In this document: piece after piece, positions 17,166 to 24,870 of the stretch
How the letters are laid out: every line of letters begins with the position of its first letter
How positions within the stretch are numbered: the stretch's first letter is position 1
From: Acidobacteriota bacterium
GTDB taxonomy: Bacteria > Acidobacteriota > Vicinamibacteria > Vicinamibacterales > UBA8438
Reading direction: 5' to 3'
NCBI GenBank assembly: GCA_026708265.1
Contig: JAPOVI010000368.1
Span: 1-37,115, forward strand
DNA: 37,115 nucleotides
The notes under the pieces: generated by a model
Database searches by the model: none
Told to the model about the DNA's origin: nothing
The model's input: only the letters and a program-made list of their open reading frames with translations
Translations under genes and position numbers: made by a program

Positions 17166-17180
17166 GCCAAGAGCTTGCCA
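17166..17180 (-). promoter_or_regulatory. Possible sigma-54-like -24/-12 element for the P450-GH3 operon
   Basis: The minus strand reads TGGCAAGCTCTTGGC, identical to the 15-mer before the RND gene. The -12 GC ends 39 bp before the P450 ATG, giving a predicted leader of about 28 nt that still contains the GGGAGG ribosome site. This is a better distance than at the RND gene. The two consensus mismatches and the embedded palindrome leave an operator as the alternative. Confidence 0.35.
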
Positions 17181-17198
17181 CGACTGACCGCCATTGTC

Positions 17199-17216
17199 CC
17201 TTCCGATCCTGGTAGG
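17199..17216. promoter_or_regulatory. Inverted-repeat operator copy upstream of P450-GH3
   Basis: CCTTCCGATCCTGGTAGG matches CCTWCC-N6-GGTAGG fully. It is 73 bp upstream of the P450 ATG (17126) and just upstream of the sigma-54-like element, a position suited to activation. The proposed binding protein is the LuxR-type regulator at 8240-9376; this is inferred from shared motif, not shown. Confidence 0.6.
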
Positions 17217-17295
17217 TGCCGGAGAAGGGCCCGCACCTCGACGACGCCCCGCGGGGCCGCTCGTGCCCCGTCACGCGCCGTGTTACAGTCGGGGC

Positions 17296-17470
17296 ATCGA
17301 GATTGCGTACAAGGGGTTGCTGGCATCCTGGCCTCGCTGGCTCCGCGGATTCGCCGCATCCTGTCGGATCTGGGCGCCGCGGTGCAGCCCGGAGACATGA
17401 ACCGCCGGGTTATCGCCTGCACCCGCTGACCGGCGACCGCCGCGGCCAGTGGAGCGTGCGGGTTCCCGGC
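17296..17470 (+). pseudogene. higB: Frameshifted higB toxin remnant
   Basis: Pieces of a HigB-like (RelE fold) toxin occur in order but in different frames. IEIAYKGL resembles the N-terminal FRHKGL segment. APRIRRILSDLGAA and GDMN follow in a second frame. PGYRLHPLTGDRRGQW and SVRVPG follow in a third. The last shift fits one missing base between the Asn codon of GDMN and the codons for PGY, where related proteins read DMNLPGYRLHPL. The C-terminal NWRITFRF region is lost and the frame runs into the higA start. Toxin activity is therefore not expected. The order, toxin then antitoxin, is that of normal higBA loci. Confidence 0.75.
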
Positions 17471-17492
17471 ACCACCAGGGAAGGACTGACCG

Positions 17493-17762
17493 ATGGCGAC
17501 GATGCGCGACCCGGCGCACCCGGGCGAGAGTCTGCGGGACGCGCTGGCGGCTGAGGGTTGGACGGTGACCGAGGCGTCGGCGAGGCTGGGCTGCACGCGG
17601 CAGACGTTCTCGCGGCTGCTGAACGGGCGGACAGGCATCTCGCCGGGGATGGCCCTGGCGTTGGAAAGCATCGGCTGGAGCAACGCGGCGTTCTGGATGC
17701 GGCGGCAGGCGCTGTACGACCTGGCTCAGGAACGCCTGCGACGGGAACAGGCAGTGGCATGA
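17493..17762 (+). CDS. higA: HigA-family antitoxin
   Basis: The 89-residue HTH_XRE protein has the HigA family pattern throughout: HPGESLRDAL near the N-terminus, then VTEASARLGCTRQTFSRLLNGRTGIS (helix-turn-helix), MALALES and AAFWMRRQALYDL. HigA binds its own promoter and neutralises the mRNA-cleaving HigB. The ATG has AGGGAAGGA about 8 nt upstream. Its toxin partner upstream is a frameshifted remnant, so this is a solitary antitoxin that may persist as an autoregulator or protect against a toxin elsewhere. Confidence 0.88.
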   Translation: MATMRDPAHPGESLRDALAAEGWTVTEASARLGCTRQTFSRLLNGRTGISPGMALALESIGWSNAAFWMRRQALYDLAQERLRREQAVA

Positions 17763-17823
17763 GCCGCACGGCGGACGACCCCTCGCGGATGCAACGGGTG
17801 CCGTCGCCGACTCAGGAGACGTA

Positions 17824-19146
17824 ATGCAGTCACATCTTCGTATCCTCCTGCCCGTTCTGGCGCTGGTCGCGTTCTCGCCGGCCCCGTCGGCGGCGCAGGA
17901 CGAGGTCCAGGTCTTCCGGGGCGCCACCGTGCTCCCGATCGCCGGGCCGGCGATCGAGTCCGGCGTCGTGGTCGTCCGGGGCGGCATCATCGTCGAGGTC
18001 GGCGGACCCGGCGTGCCCACGCCGCCAGGGGCGGTGGAGCACGACCTGACGGGCCGCGTGCTGCTCCCCGGCCTGGTGGACAGCCACTCCCACGTGGGCT
18101 CCGCGTCGGGCGGCGACGGCTCGTCGCCGCTCCATCCCGACGTGCGGGCCCTGGACTCCATCGACATCCTCTCCGACAGCTTCTGGCGCGCGCGGGCCGG
18201 CGGTATCACCACCGTGAACGTGATGCCCGGGTCGGGACACCTGATGTCCGGCCAGACCGTGTATCTCAAGCTCCGGGACGGCGGCCGCACGGTCGAGGAC
18301 TGGCTGTTCTGTGACGATCCGCTGGCCGGCATATGCGGCGGGATGAAGATGGCGAACGGCACGAACTCGATGCGGAACCCGCCGTTCCCCGGCACGCGGG
18401 CCCGGTCGGCGGCGCTCGTGCGCGGCCTCTACCACGAGGCCCGCGCCTGGATCGAGAGGCGCCGGGCGGAGGACGAGCCGCCGGCCGGGCGCGACATGCG
18501 CATGGAGGCACTGGCGGAGGTGCTGGCCGGCGACCGCATCGTCCAGTACCACACGCACCGCCACAACGACATCGCCACCGTGCTGCGGCTGCGCGACGAG
18601 TTCGGCTTCCGCGTGGTTCTGCAGCACGGCACGGAGGCCTGGAAGCTGGCCGACGAGATCGCCGCCGCCGGGGTGCCGGTGTCGATCACCTTCATCGACG
18701 CGCCGGGCGGCAAGGAGGAGGCGCTCGACTGGTCGCTGGAGATCGGCGCCATCCTGGAGCGCGCGGGCGTGGACGTCGCCTTCAACACGGACGATTTCAT
18801 CACCGACTCGCGGCTGCTGCTGCGGAGCGCGGCGCTGGCGGTGCGCAACGGGATGTCGCGCGCCGCGGCGCTCCGGGCGCTGACCCTGGTGCCGGCGCGG
18901 ATGCTGGACCTGGAGGACCGCGTCGGCTCGCTCGAGCCGGGCAAGGACGCCGACTTCGTGGTGCTCTCGGGCGATCCGCTCAGCGTCTACACAAAGGTCG
19001 AGCAGACGTGGGTCGAGGGGCGGCTGATCTACGACCGGTCGGACCCGGAGCACCGCCGCTACGCGGTCGGCGGCCACGACGTCTACCGCACGACGGCCGC
19101 CGAGGAGGAAGGTCTGCGCCGGCTTCTGGAAGGAGAGGCGCGATGA
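17824..19146 (+). CDS. Secreted amidohydrolase, imidazolonepropionase-like, with intact metal ligands
   Basis: The 440-residue protein has a signal peptide (about 1-24, cleavage after SAAQ-like residues) and the amidohydrolase fold. It has the metal-binding HSH in GLVDSHSHVG, then YHTHRHND (about 243), VLQHGTEAW (about 260), and the conserved acidic FNTDDFITDSR (about 320). It ends with the VGSLEPGKDADFVVLSGDP strand typical of the composite beta domain. Such proteins hydrolyse cyclic amides or dipeptides in the periplasm; the substrate is unknown. AGGAG lies about 6 nt before the ATG. Its stop overlaps the next amidohydrolase start by 4 nt (ATGA), so the pair is translationally coupled. Confidence 0.9.
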   Translation: MQSHLRILLPVLALVAFSPAPSAAQDEVQVFRGATVLPIAGPAIESGVVVVRGGIIVEVGGPGVPTPPGAVEHDLTGRVLLPGLVDSHSHVGSASGGDGSSPLHPDVRALDSIDILSDSFWRARAGGITTVNVMPGSGHLMSGQTVYLKLRDGGRTVEDWLFCDDPLAGICGGMKMANGTNSMRNPPFPGTRARSAALVRGLYHEARAWIERRRAEDEPPAGRDMRMEALAEVLAGDRIVQYHTHRHNDIATVLRLRDEFGFRVVLQHGTEAWKLADEIAAAGVPVSITFIDAPGGKEEALDWSLEIGAILERAGVDVAFNTDDFITDSRLLLRSAALAVRNGMSRAAALRALTLVPARMLDLEDRVGSLEPGKDADFVVLSGDPLSVYTKVEQTWVEGRLIYDRSDPEHRRYAVGGHDVYRTTAAEEEGLRRLLEGEAR

Positions 19147-20411
19147 GTGGGCACCCGCTCCCGCAACGCCGTGGAGTCCTGCTGCCGATGGTGCCGCTGG
19201 TGCTGGGCGCGACCCTGGCCGGCGTGGCGGCGCCGCCCGCCGCCGCGCAGGTCGTGGTGCGAGCGGACCTCCTCCACACCGTATCCGGGGAGCCGATCGA
19301 AAACGCGGTCGTGATTGCCGGCGCCGATGGCACGATCGAATGGGTCGGCCCCGCGGACGAGGCGACCCTGCCCGACGGCGTCGAGGTGCTGGAAGCGGCC
19401 GTCGTCACGCCCGGCCTGGTCGATGCGCACTCCGTCGTCGGTCTCTCCGGCGCCCTGAACAGCAACGTGGGGGCGGTCCGCGATCAGGACCAGTTGGACA
19501 CCTCGGCCCCGATCCAGCCCGAGCTGCGCGCCGTCGACGCCTACGACGCGACCGAAATGCTGGTCGAGTGGGTCCGCCTCCACGGCGTCACGACGCTCCA
19601 CACGGGGCACGGCCCCGGCGCCCTGATCAGCGGCCAGACGATGATCGTCAAGACCCGCGGCCGCAACGTGGCGCAAGCGACGCTGGTTCCCGCCCGCATG
19701 CTGGCCGCGACGCTCGGCAACGCGGTGTCGGCGAACTTCGACTCGCCCGGCACGTCCTCCAAGGGCGTCGCGATGCTGCGCGCCGCCCTGTTCGCCGCGC
19801 GGGCGTACGCCGAGCGGATGCGCAGCGCGGCGGCAGATGACGCAGGCGGGGCACCGCCGCCCCCCGACCTGACCAGCGAGGTGCTGGGCCGGGTGCTCGA
19901 GGGCGAGCTGTCGCTGCTGGTCACCGCCGACAGCGCCACCGACATCGCCGCGGCGCTCCGGCTGCAGAGCGAGTTCGGCTTCGCCCTCGTGCTCGACAGC
20001 GCGGCCGAGGCGTACCTGCTGCTCGACGAGATCCGCGCCGCCGGCGTGCCCGTCCTCGTGCACCCGCCGATGAGCCGCGTGCGCAACGGGTCGTTCGAGA
20101 CGGCGGCCCGGCTCGCCGAGGCCGGCATCCCGTTCGCCATCCAGACCGGCTTCGAGGGCTACGTGCCCAAGACGCGCGTCCTGCTCTGGGAGGCCGCCAT
20201 CGCCGCCGCCAACGGGCTCGGTCCCGAGCGGGCGCTCGAAGCGGTCACCCTCGGCGCCGCACGCATCCTCGGCGTCGACGACCGGGTCGGCTCCATCGAG
20301 GTCGGCAAGGACGCCGATCTGGTCCTCTTCGACGGCGACCCCTTCGAGTACACCAGCCACGTGTGCGGCGTCATCATCGAGGCCGAGGTGCAGACCCGGG
20401 AGTGCCGGTAG
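19143..20411 (+). CDS. Amidohydrolase-fold protein lacking the expected metal ligands
   Basis: The 422-residue protein has a signal peptide (ending near PPAAAQ) and the same overall fold and closing motif (VGSIEVGKDADLVLFDGDP) as the preceding gene, to which it aligns well. The catalytic positions differ. HSH is HSV (GLVDAHSVVG), YHTHRHND is VTADSATD, LQHGTEAW is LDSAAEAY, and NTDD is QTGFEG. It is probably a pseudoenzyme or a subunit with altered chemistry that works with its partner. The start at 19143 overlaps the upstream stop (ATGA). The same frame is open further upstream, but that part is a shadow of the previous gene. Confidence 0.88.
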   Translation: MSGHPLPQRRGVLLPMVPLVLGATLAGVAAPPAAAQVVVRADLLHTVSGEPIENAVVIAGADGTIEWVGPADEATLPDGVEVLEAAVVTPGLVDAHSVVGLSGALNSNVGAVRDQDQLDTSAPIQPELRAVDAYDATEMLVEWVRLHGVTTLHTGHGPGALISGQTMIVKTRGRNVAQATLVPARMLAATLGNAVSANFDSPGTSSKGVAMLRAALFAARAYAERMRSAAADDAGGAPPPPDLTSEVLGRVLEGELSLLVTADSATDIAAALRLQSEFGFALVLDSAAEAYLLLDEIRAAGVPVLVHPPMSRVRNGSFETAARLAEAGIPFAIQTGFEGYVPKTRVLLWEAAIAAANGLGPERALEAVTLGAARILGVDDRVGSIEVGKDADLVLFDGDPFEYTSHVCGVIIEAEVQTRECR

Positions 20412-20430
20412 ACCGGGGAAGTGAGAGCGT

Positions 20431-20452
20431 TCCGTGGGTGATCCGTGGGTGA
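20431..20452. repeat. Perfect tandem repeat, 2 x 11 bp
   Basis: TCCGTGGGTGA occurs twice in direct succession with no gap, 67-88 bp upstream of the small membrane-protein ORF at 20519. It may be a chance duplication or a tandem binding site. No other copy was noticed nearby. Confidence 0.6.
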
Positions 20453-20518
20453 CGCGATGCGGGCAAGAGGATCGGCGCGTGAATACTCTCCCGGGACCGG
20501 TCAGGTAGAAACGGACTC

Positions 20519-20725
20519 ATGAACGCCGACGTGCTCGCCACGGTGTTGACGGGGGTCGGCGTCCTGATCGGCGTCTGGCGAATCGTGACGGTCCAGGTGG
20601 ACAGCGTGCGCCGGGACCTGACCGCGCAGATCGCGGCCGTCGACAACAAGCTGTCGGCAGCCATCCGGGACGTGAACACCCGCATCGAAAACGTCCTGCT
20701 GGCCGACCGGAAGCCCACCTCATAA
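20519..20725 (+). CDS. Small membrane-anchored coiled-coil protein
   Basis: The 68-residue frame has one N-terminal membrane segment (VLATVLTGVGVLIGVWRIVTV, about 5-25). A polar heptad-like helix follows (VRRDLTAQIAAVDNKLSAAI and RDVNTRIENVL), and the protein ends KPTS. Composition and the spacing of hydrophobic residues look like a real protein. The ribosome site is weak. It resembles small membrane-anchored coiled-coil proteins encoded singly in many bacteria, with no known role. It stands alone between an amidohydrolase pair and a convergent propeller gene. Confidence 0.55.
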   Translation: MNADVLATVLTGVGVLIGVWRIVTVQVDSVRRDLTAQIAAVDNKLSAAIRDVNTRIENVLLADRKPTS

Positions 20726-20801
20726 CCCCGATCCCGGTGGTCAGGCCGTGGCGGATGACGCGGGTGGCGAGACGATGGCGATCGGCCGGCCGTCCTCCTG
20801 C

Positions 20802-21929
20802 CTACTCGGCGCCTGACATTCCCCGGAACGTCAGCTTCTGCATGCCCGCGCCCGTCGCGGCCAGGTAGAGGTTGCCCCGGGAATCGGTGGCGATGTGATG
20901 GCCGGTGCCCAGGATGCCCTCGGGGCGGAGCGTGCCGAGGATCTCAAGCGTCGCGCGGTCGACGACGACGATCCCGTCATTGCCGCCGACGTACAGGAAC
21001 TGCTGCGCGGGGTCCGCGGACAGGGCGAGGTTGCGCGCGAACGGTGCGTCCGGCGTAATCACTTGTCCCACGAACGTCCCGTCCAGCGTGAACGCCTGCA
21101 CGCGGCGGTTCTCGCGGTCGGCCGCGTACACGATGCCGTCATTCGACACCCGGATGGCGTGGAGGACGTTGAACCTCGAAGGACCCGGGTCCGGGAAGCT
21201 GGCCGGGGCCTGCACCTGACACTGGTTGTCTTCCACCGGGGCGTCGCCGAAGGCGCCCCACATCCGCTTGAAGCTGCCGGTTCCGGCGTCGAACACGGCC
21301 ACGCGGCGGTTGCCGTAGCCGTCGGCCACGAACAGCTCGTTGGTCGGCGCATGGACCTGCTGATCCGAGGGCCGGTTGACGTTCATCGTGTCGGCGTTGC
21401 CCTGGCTCCGGTTGCTGCGGCCAATCTGCAGGACGAACGTGCCGTCCTCGGTGAACTTCAGCAACTGGTCGTCGTTGACCGGCTGGACCCGGGGCACGCC
21501 GTTGGTCGCGCAGTTGTTGCCGCCCAGCCATACGAAGCCGTCATGATCGATGTGGAGGCCGTGCTCGCGCTGGGGCCACTCGTAGCCGGCGCCCGGACCG
21601 CCCCAGGCCTTGATGAAGTTGCCGTCCCCGTCGAAGACGACGACGGGCGGCGCCGCCATCGTGTCCTGCTCGGCCGGAAGCGTCAGCGGGCGGTGCAGCA
21701 CCCACACGTTGTCGTCGGCGTCGATGGCGATGCTGGACGGAGCGCCCAGCCTCATCCCCGCCGGCACCGTCGGCCACGCCGCGTCGACCTCGAAGACCGG
21801 CAGGCTGCGCCCCTGCGCTGCCGCCGACCCGCCGGTCGCCGGACCGAGCAGCCAGGCCGGCACCGCAGTGGCACCCGCTACCACGACCAGTGCCCGGAGA
21901 ACCGCAGGACGGAACCGTCTTCTTTGCAT
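20802..21929 (-). CDS. Secreted NHL-repeat beta-propeller protein
   Basis: The 375-residue protein starts at ATG 21929, chosen because it opens a signal peptide (RRRFRPAVLRALVVVAGAT, cleavage near GSAAAQG) and has GGGAGAGG about 5 nt upstream; the longer frame to 22205 has neither. Repeated blade motifs of the NHL type follow: IAIDADDNVWVLHR, LHIDHDGFVWLGG, LFVADGYGNRRVAVFD, IVYAADRENRRVQAF, IATDSRGNLYLA. Such propellers bind proteins or ligands or, as in peptidyl-alpha-hydroxyglycine lyase relatives, catalyse. No catalytic set was recognised. It is divergent from the methyltransferase-like gene with 39 bp between starts. Confidence 0.87.
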   Translation of the reverse strand: MQRRRFRPAVLRALVVVAGATAVPAWLLGPATGGSAAAQGRSLPVFEVDAAWPTVPAGMRLGAPSSIAIDADDNVWVLHRPLTLPAEQDTMAAPPVVVFDGDGNFIKAWGGPGAGYEWPQREHGLHIDHDGFVWLGGNNCATNGVPRVQPVNDDQLLKFTEDGTFVLQIGRSNRSQGNADTMNVNRPSDQQVHAPTNELFVADGYGNRRVAVFDAGTGSFKRMWGAFGDAPVEDNQCQVQAPASFPDPGPSRFNVLHAIRVSNDGIVYAADRENRRVQAFTLDGTFVGQVITPDAPFARNLALSADPAQQFLYVGGNDGIVVVDRATLEILGTLRPEGILGTGHHIATDSRGNLYLAATGAGMQKLTFRGMSGAE

Positions 21930-21968
21930 GATGCCTCTCCCTCGTGGTACGGTGCCGGCTGCCACGGA

Positions 21969-22697
21969 ATGGGGATTCTCGCCAGGGTTCGCAGGTCGCT
22001 GTCGCACGAGGTTCGAAATCTGCGCGGCGCCCTCTACAGGCGTGTTGCGCTGAACCGATCCGACGAGCAATCCGTGGTGACCGAGTTTCACCGCCTCTAC
22101 TACGACGCGCGGCTGTTCAACATGACGTGGCGCAACACCTGGTTCCTGGGTCACGCGGTCCAGAAGTGCCCTCTCGACTTGTGGCTGTACCAGGAGATCA
22201 TCCATCGCCTCCGGCCGGATGTCATCGTGGAAACCGGGACCTGCTTCGGCGGCAGCGCCCTCTATCTCGCTTCGTGCTGCGATCTGCTGAACACCGGTCG
22301 TGTCATCACGATCGACATTGAAGAGCGTCGCGATCGACCGTCACACCCGCGCATTACGTACATCACCGGATCGTCCGTGGCGGCCGACGTGGTTGCCTGC
22401 GTCAAGGCGCAGGTAGAAGGCGCCTCAATGGTGATGGTTGTCCTCGATTCGGACCACAGCCGCGATCACGTGCTGGAGGAGCTGGAAGTGTATGGTCCGC
22501 TGGTAACGAAGAACAGTTACCTCATCGTGGAAGATACGAATCTCAACGGACATCCGGTATCACCGGAGCACGGTCCGGGACCCATGGAGGCAGTCGAGGC
22601 GTTCGTGGCGGAACACCCGGAGTTCGCTCACGATCCGACGATGGACAAGTTCTTTCTGACGTTCAATCCGCGGGGCTACCTGCGGCGCAGCCGCTGA
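21969..22697 (+). CDS. CmcI-type cephalosporin hydroxylase/O-methyltransferase family protein
   Basis: The 242-residue protein has the CmcI / rhamnosyl O-methyltransferase pattern. PLDLWLYQEIIHRLRPDVIVETG and CFGGSALYLAS form the SAM-binding start. VITIDIEERR is the acidic end of strand beta-2. LDSDHSRDHVLEELEVYGPLV and YLIVEDTNLNG form the metal-binding region, and EAVEAFVAEHPEF precedes the C-terminal KFFLTFNPRGYLRR. Members are SAM-dependent, Mg-dependent O-methyltransferases of sugars or antibiotics; the name cephalosporin hydroxylase is historical. The acceptor is unknown. ATG 21969 is the first good start in frame; the ribosome site is weak. No glycan or antibiotic cluster is adjacent. 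Confidence 0.85.
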   Translation: MGILARVRRSLSHEVRNLRGALYRRVALNRSDEQSVVTEFHRLYYDARLFNMTWRNTWFLGHAVQKCPLDLWLYQEIIHRLRPDVIVETGTCFGGSALYLASCCDLLNTGRVITIDIEERRDRPSHPRITYITGSSVAADVVACVKAQVEGASMVMVVLDSDHSRDHVLEELEVYGPLVTKNSYLIVEDTNLNGHPVSPEHGPGPMEAVEAFVAEHPEFAHDPTMDKFFLTFNPRGYLRRSR

Positions 22698-22698
22698 C

Positions 22699-24870
22699 TC
22701 AGGCGCGCAGCATCTCCGGTCGGATCGGCATCCGGTAGATGCGCTTGCCGGTGGCGGCCGCGACAGCGTTCGCCAGGGCCCCGGGCAGCACCGCCGTGCT
22801 CGGCTCGCCGACACCGCCCGGGTTCTCGGTGCTCGGCACGATGTGCACCGCGATCTCGGGCGCCTCGTTCATGCGCACCATCGGATAGTCGTGGAAGTTG
22901 GACTGCGCCACCCGGCCCTTCTGGATGGTGATCTCGCTCTTGAGGGCTGCCGTCAGCCCGTAGATCATGCCGCCTTCCATCTGGCCCCGGATGGTGTCGG
23001 GGTGGACGGTCCAGCCGGCGTCGACCGCGCAGGTCATCCGATGCACGTGCACAGCGGCGTCGCCATCGGCCGGTGACGAGACGGAGACCTCGGCCGCGAT
23101 GGCGACGATGGTCCCGAAGCACTCCAGGATGGAGATGCCGCGCGCCCGTCCCTCGGGGACCGGCGTCGACCAGCCGTGCTTGTCGGCCGCCAGCTCCAGC
23201 ACCGCCTTGTGGCGCGGGTGGTTGCGGAGCAGGCGCCGGCGCAGCTCGTAGGGGTCGTGACCGCCCGCCGCCGCCACCTCGTCGAAGAAGGCCTCGACGA
23301 CGTAGCCGTTGACCGAGGCCCCGACCGAGCGCCAGAAGCCGAACGGGATCCCCGGGTCGAGCTCGGTGTACTCCACCCGGATGTTCGGGATGTCGTAGGG
23401 CAGGTTGGCCGCCCCGTCGACCGAGATGAAGTCGATGCCCCGCGTGCCGGCCAGCGCGCCCGGCCTGTTGCGCTCGAGAAGCGACGGCTGCACCAGCCGC
23501 TGCTTCCAGGCGACCGGCGTGCCGTCGGCATCGAGCGCCGCCCACATCCGGACGTAGGTGTAGGGGCGGTAATAGTCGTGCTGCATGTCGTCTTCGCGCG
23601 ACCACACCACCTTGACCGGACGACCCACCGCCTTCGAGGCCTCGACCGCGTCCGTGACGAAGTCGACCTCGCCGCGGCGCCCGAACCCGCCTCCCATGTA
23701 GGTCGGGTGGACGAAGACCTGGTCCGGCGGAAGCCCCGACGCGGCGACCGCGGCCCCGTGCGTGGCCGTCTGCCCCTGCGTCGGCAACCAGACGTCGCAG
23801 CGCTCGGCCTGGACGTGCGCCGTGCAGTTCATCGGCTCCATCGTCGCGTGCGCGAGATACGGCACCTCGAAGACGCGCTCGAACGTCGTGGCCGCGCCGG
23901 CCAGCGCCGCGTCGGCGTCCCCGTCGTTGCGCGCGGGCGCCCCGGGCTGCTCGGCCTTCTCCCGGAACCGGCGGCTGATCTCCGCCGTGGTGAGATCGGC
24001 CAGCGGCCCCTCGTCCCACGTCACGTCGTCCGCCAGCGCCTGCAGGCCGCGCGAGGCGGCCCAGTAGTTGTCGGCCACGACGGCGAGGCCGGCGCTCACC
24101 GGAACCACGTCCCGCACCCCGGTGACGGCGGTGGCGCGGGTCGCGTCGTACTTCGCCACCTTGCCGCCGAACACCGGGCAGCGCAGGACGCGCGCCACCA
24201 GCATGTCGGGCCGCTGGACGTCGATGCCGAAGCCGGCCCGGCCGTCGACCTTCTCGGGAATGTCGAGGCGCCCCACCTCGTCCCGCCCCAGCAGCTTGAA
24301 GGCGTCCGGCTCCTTCAGCGTGACCTCGGCGGGCACGGGCAAGCGGGAGGCACGGTCGACGAGCGCGCCGTAGCGCAGGTGGCGGCCGGTAGGCTCGTGC
24401 TGCACGCGGCCCTTGTCGGTCGAGCACTCCTCGGCCGCGACGCCCCACTCGGCCGCGGCCGCCGCCACGAGCACCTGCCGGGCGGCCGCGCCCGCCTCCC
24501 GCAACGGCCGCCAGTAGGCGCGGATGCTGTTGCTGCCGGCGGTGATCTGCTGGCCGCCGAAGCCGGCGCCGTAGCGGGAGTCGGCTCCCACCCACTCCGT
24601 GGCGATCCGGTCCCAGTCGACGTCGAGCTCCTCCGCGACGAGCATCGGCATGGCGGTCATCACGCCCTGCCCCATCTCGAGCTGGGTGAGCATGACGCGC
24701 ACGGTGTCGTCCGCGTCGATCCGCACCCAGATGTTCGGCTCGAAGGAACCGTCGGCCGCCGCCAGCGAGGTCTGCAGCGGGCCCAGGTAGTTGCCCACCA
24801 GCAGTCCGCCGCCGGCCGCCGCCGTGACCGTGAGGAACGCGCGTCGATCGAGCGTCGGTGTCCTGGTCAT
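22699..24870 (-). CDS. Molybdenum hydroxylase large subunit (xanthine dehydrogenase/isoquinoline oxidoreductase beta-type)
   Basis: The 723-residue protein has a Tat signal (DRRAFLTVTAAAGGGLLVGN, about 8-27) and so is exported folded. It is a xanthine dehydrogenase family molybdopterin-binding subunit. Motifs are LEMGQGVMTAMPMLVAEEL near 60-80, GGGFGRRGEVDFV near 440, GFWRSVGASVN near 560, and the C-terminal GGVGEPSTAVLPGALANAV with the catalytic-type Glu at about 689. This resembles IorB, which hydroxylates N-heterocycles or oxidises aldehydes using a periplasmic cytochrome acceptor. The ATG overlaps the Fe-S subunit's stop by one base (TGATG). No FAD subunit or XdhC chaperone is adjacent. 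The substrate is unknown. Confidence 0.93.
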   Translation of the reverse strand: MTRTPTLDRRAFLTVTAAAGGGLLVGNYLGPLQTSLAAADGSFEPNIWVRIDADDTVRVMLTQLEMGQGVMTAMPMLVAEELDVDWDRIATEWVGADSRYGAGFGGQQITAGSNSIRAYWRPLREAGAAARQVLVAAAAAEWGVAAEECSTDKGRVQHEPTGRHLRYGALVDRASRLPVPAEVTLKEPDAFKLLGRDEVGRLDIPEKVDGRAGFGIDVQRPDMLVARVLRCPVFGGKVAKYDATRATAVTGVRDVVPVSAGLAVVADNYWAASRGLQALADDVTWDEGPLADLTTAEISRRFREKAEQPGAPARNDGDADAALAGAATTFERVFEVPYLAHATMEPMNCTAHVQAERCDVWLPTQGQTATHGAAVAASGLPPDQVFVHPTYMGGGFGRRGEVDFVTDAVEASKAVGRPVKVVWSREDDMQHDYYRPYTYVRMWAALDADGTPVAWKQRLVQPSLLERNRPGALAGTRGIDFISVDGAANLPYDIPNIRVEYTELDPGIPFGFWRSVGASVNGYVVEAFFDEVAAAGGHDPYELRRRLLRNHPRHKAVLELAADKHGWSTPVPEGRARGISILECFGTIVAIAAEVSVSSPADGDAAVHVHRMTCAVDAGWTVHPDTIRGQMEGGMIYGLTAALKSEITIQKGRVAQSNFHDYPMVRMNEAPEIAVHIVPSTENPGGVGEPSTAVLPGALANAVAAATGKRIYRMPIRPEMLRA

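Larger units (their letters stand above)
17166..17228 (+). repeat. 63-bp promoter block shared with the luxR-type/RND intergenic region
   Basis: This is the partner of the minus-strand block at 9530-9593, starting GCCAAGAGCTTGCCACG and ending CCGGAGAAGG with the inverted repeat in between. The two differ by one indel in the CACG-to-TTGTCCC stretch and a few substitutions. The block points away from the P450, so the P450 occupies the same relative side that the RND pump does at the other copy. Confidence 0.7.
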
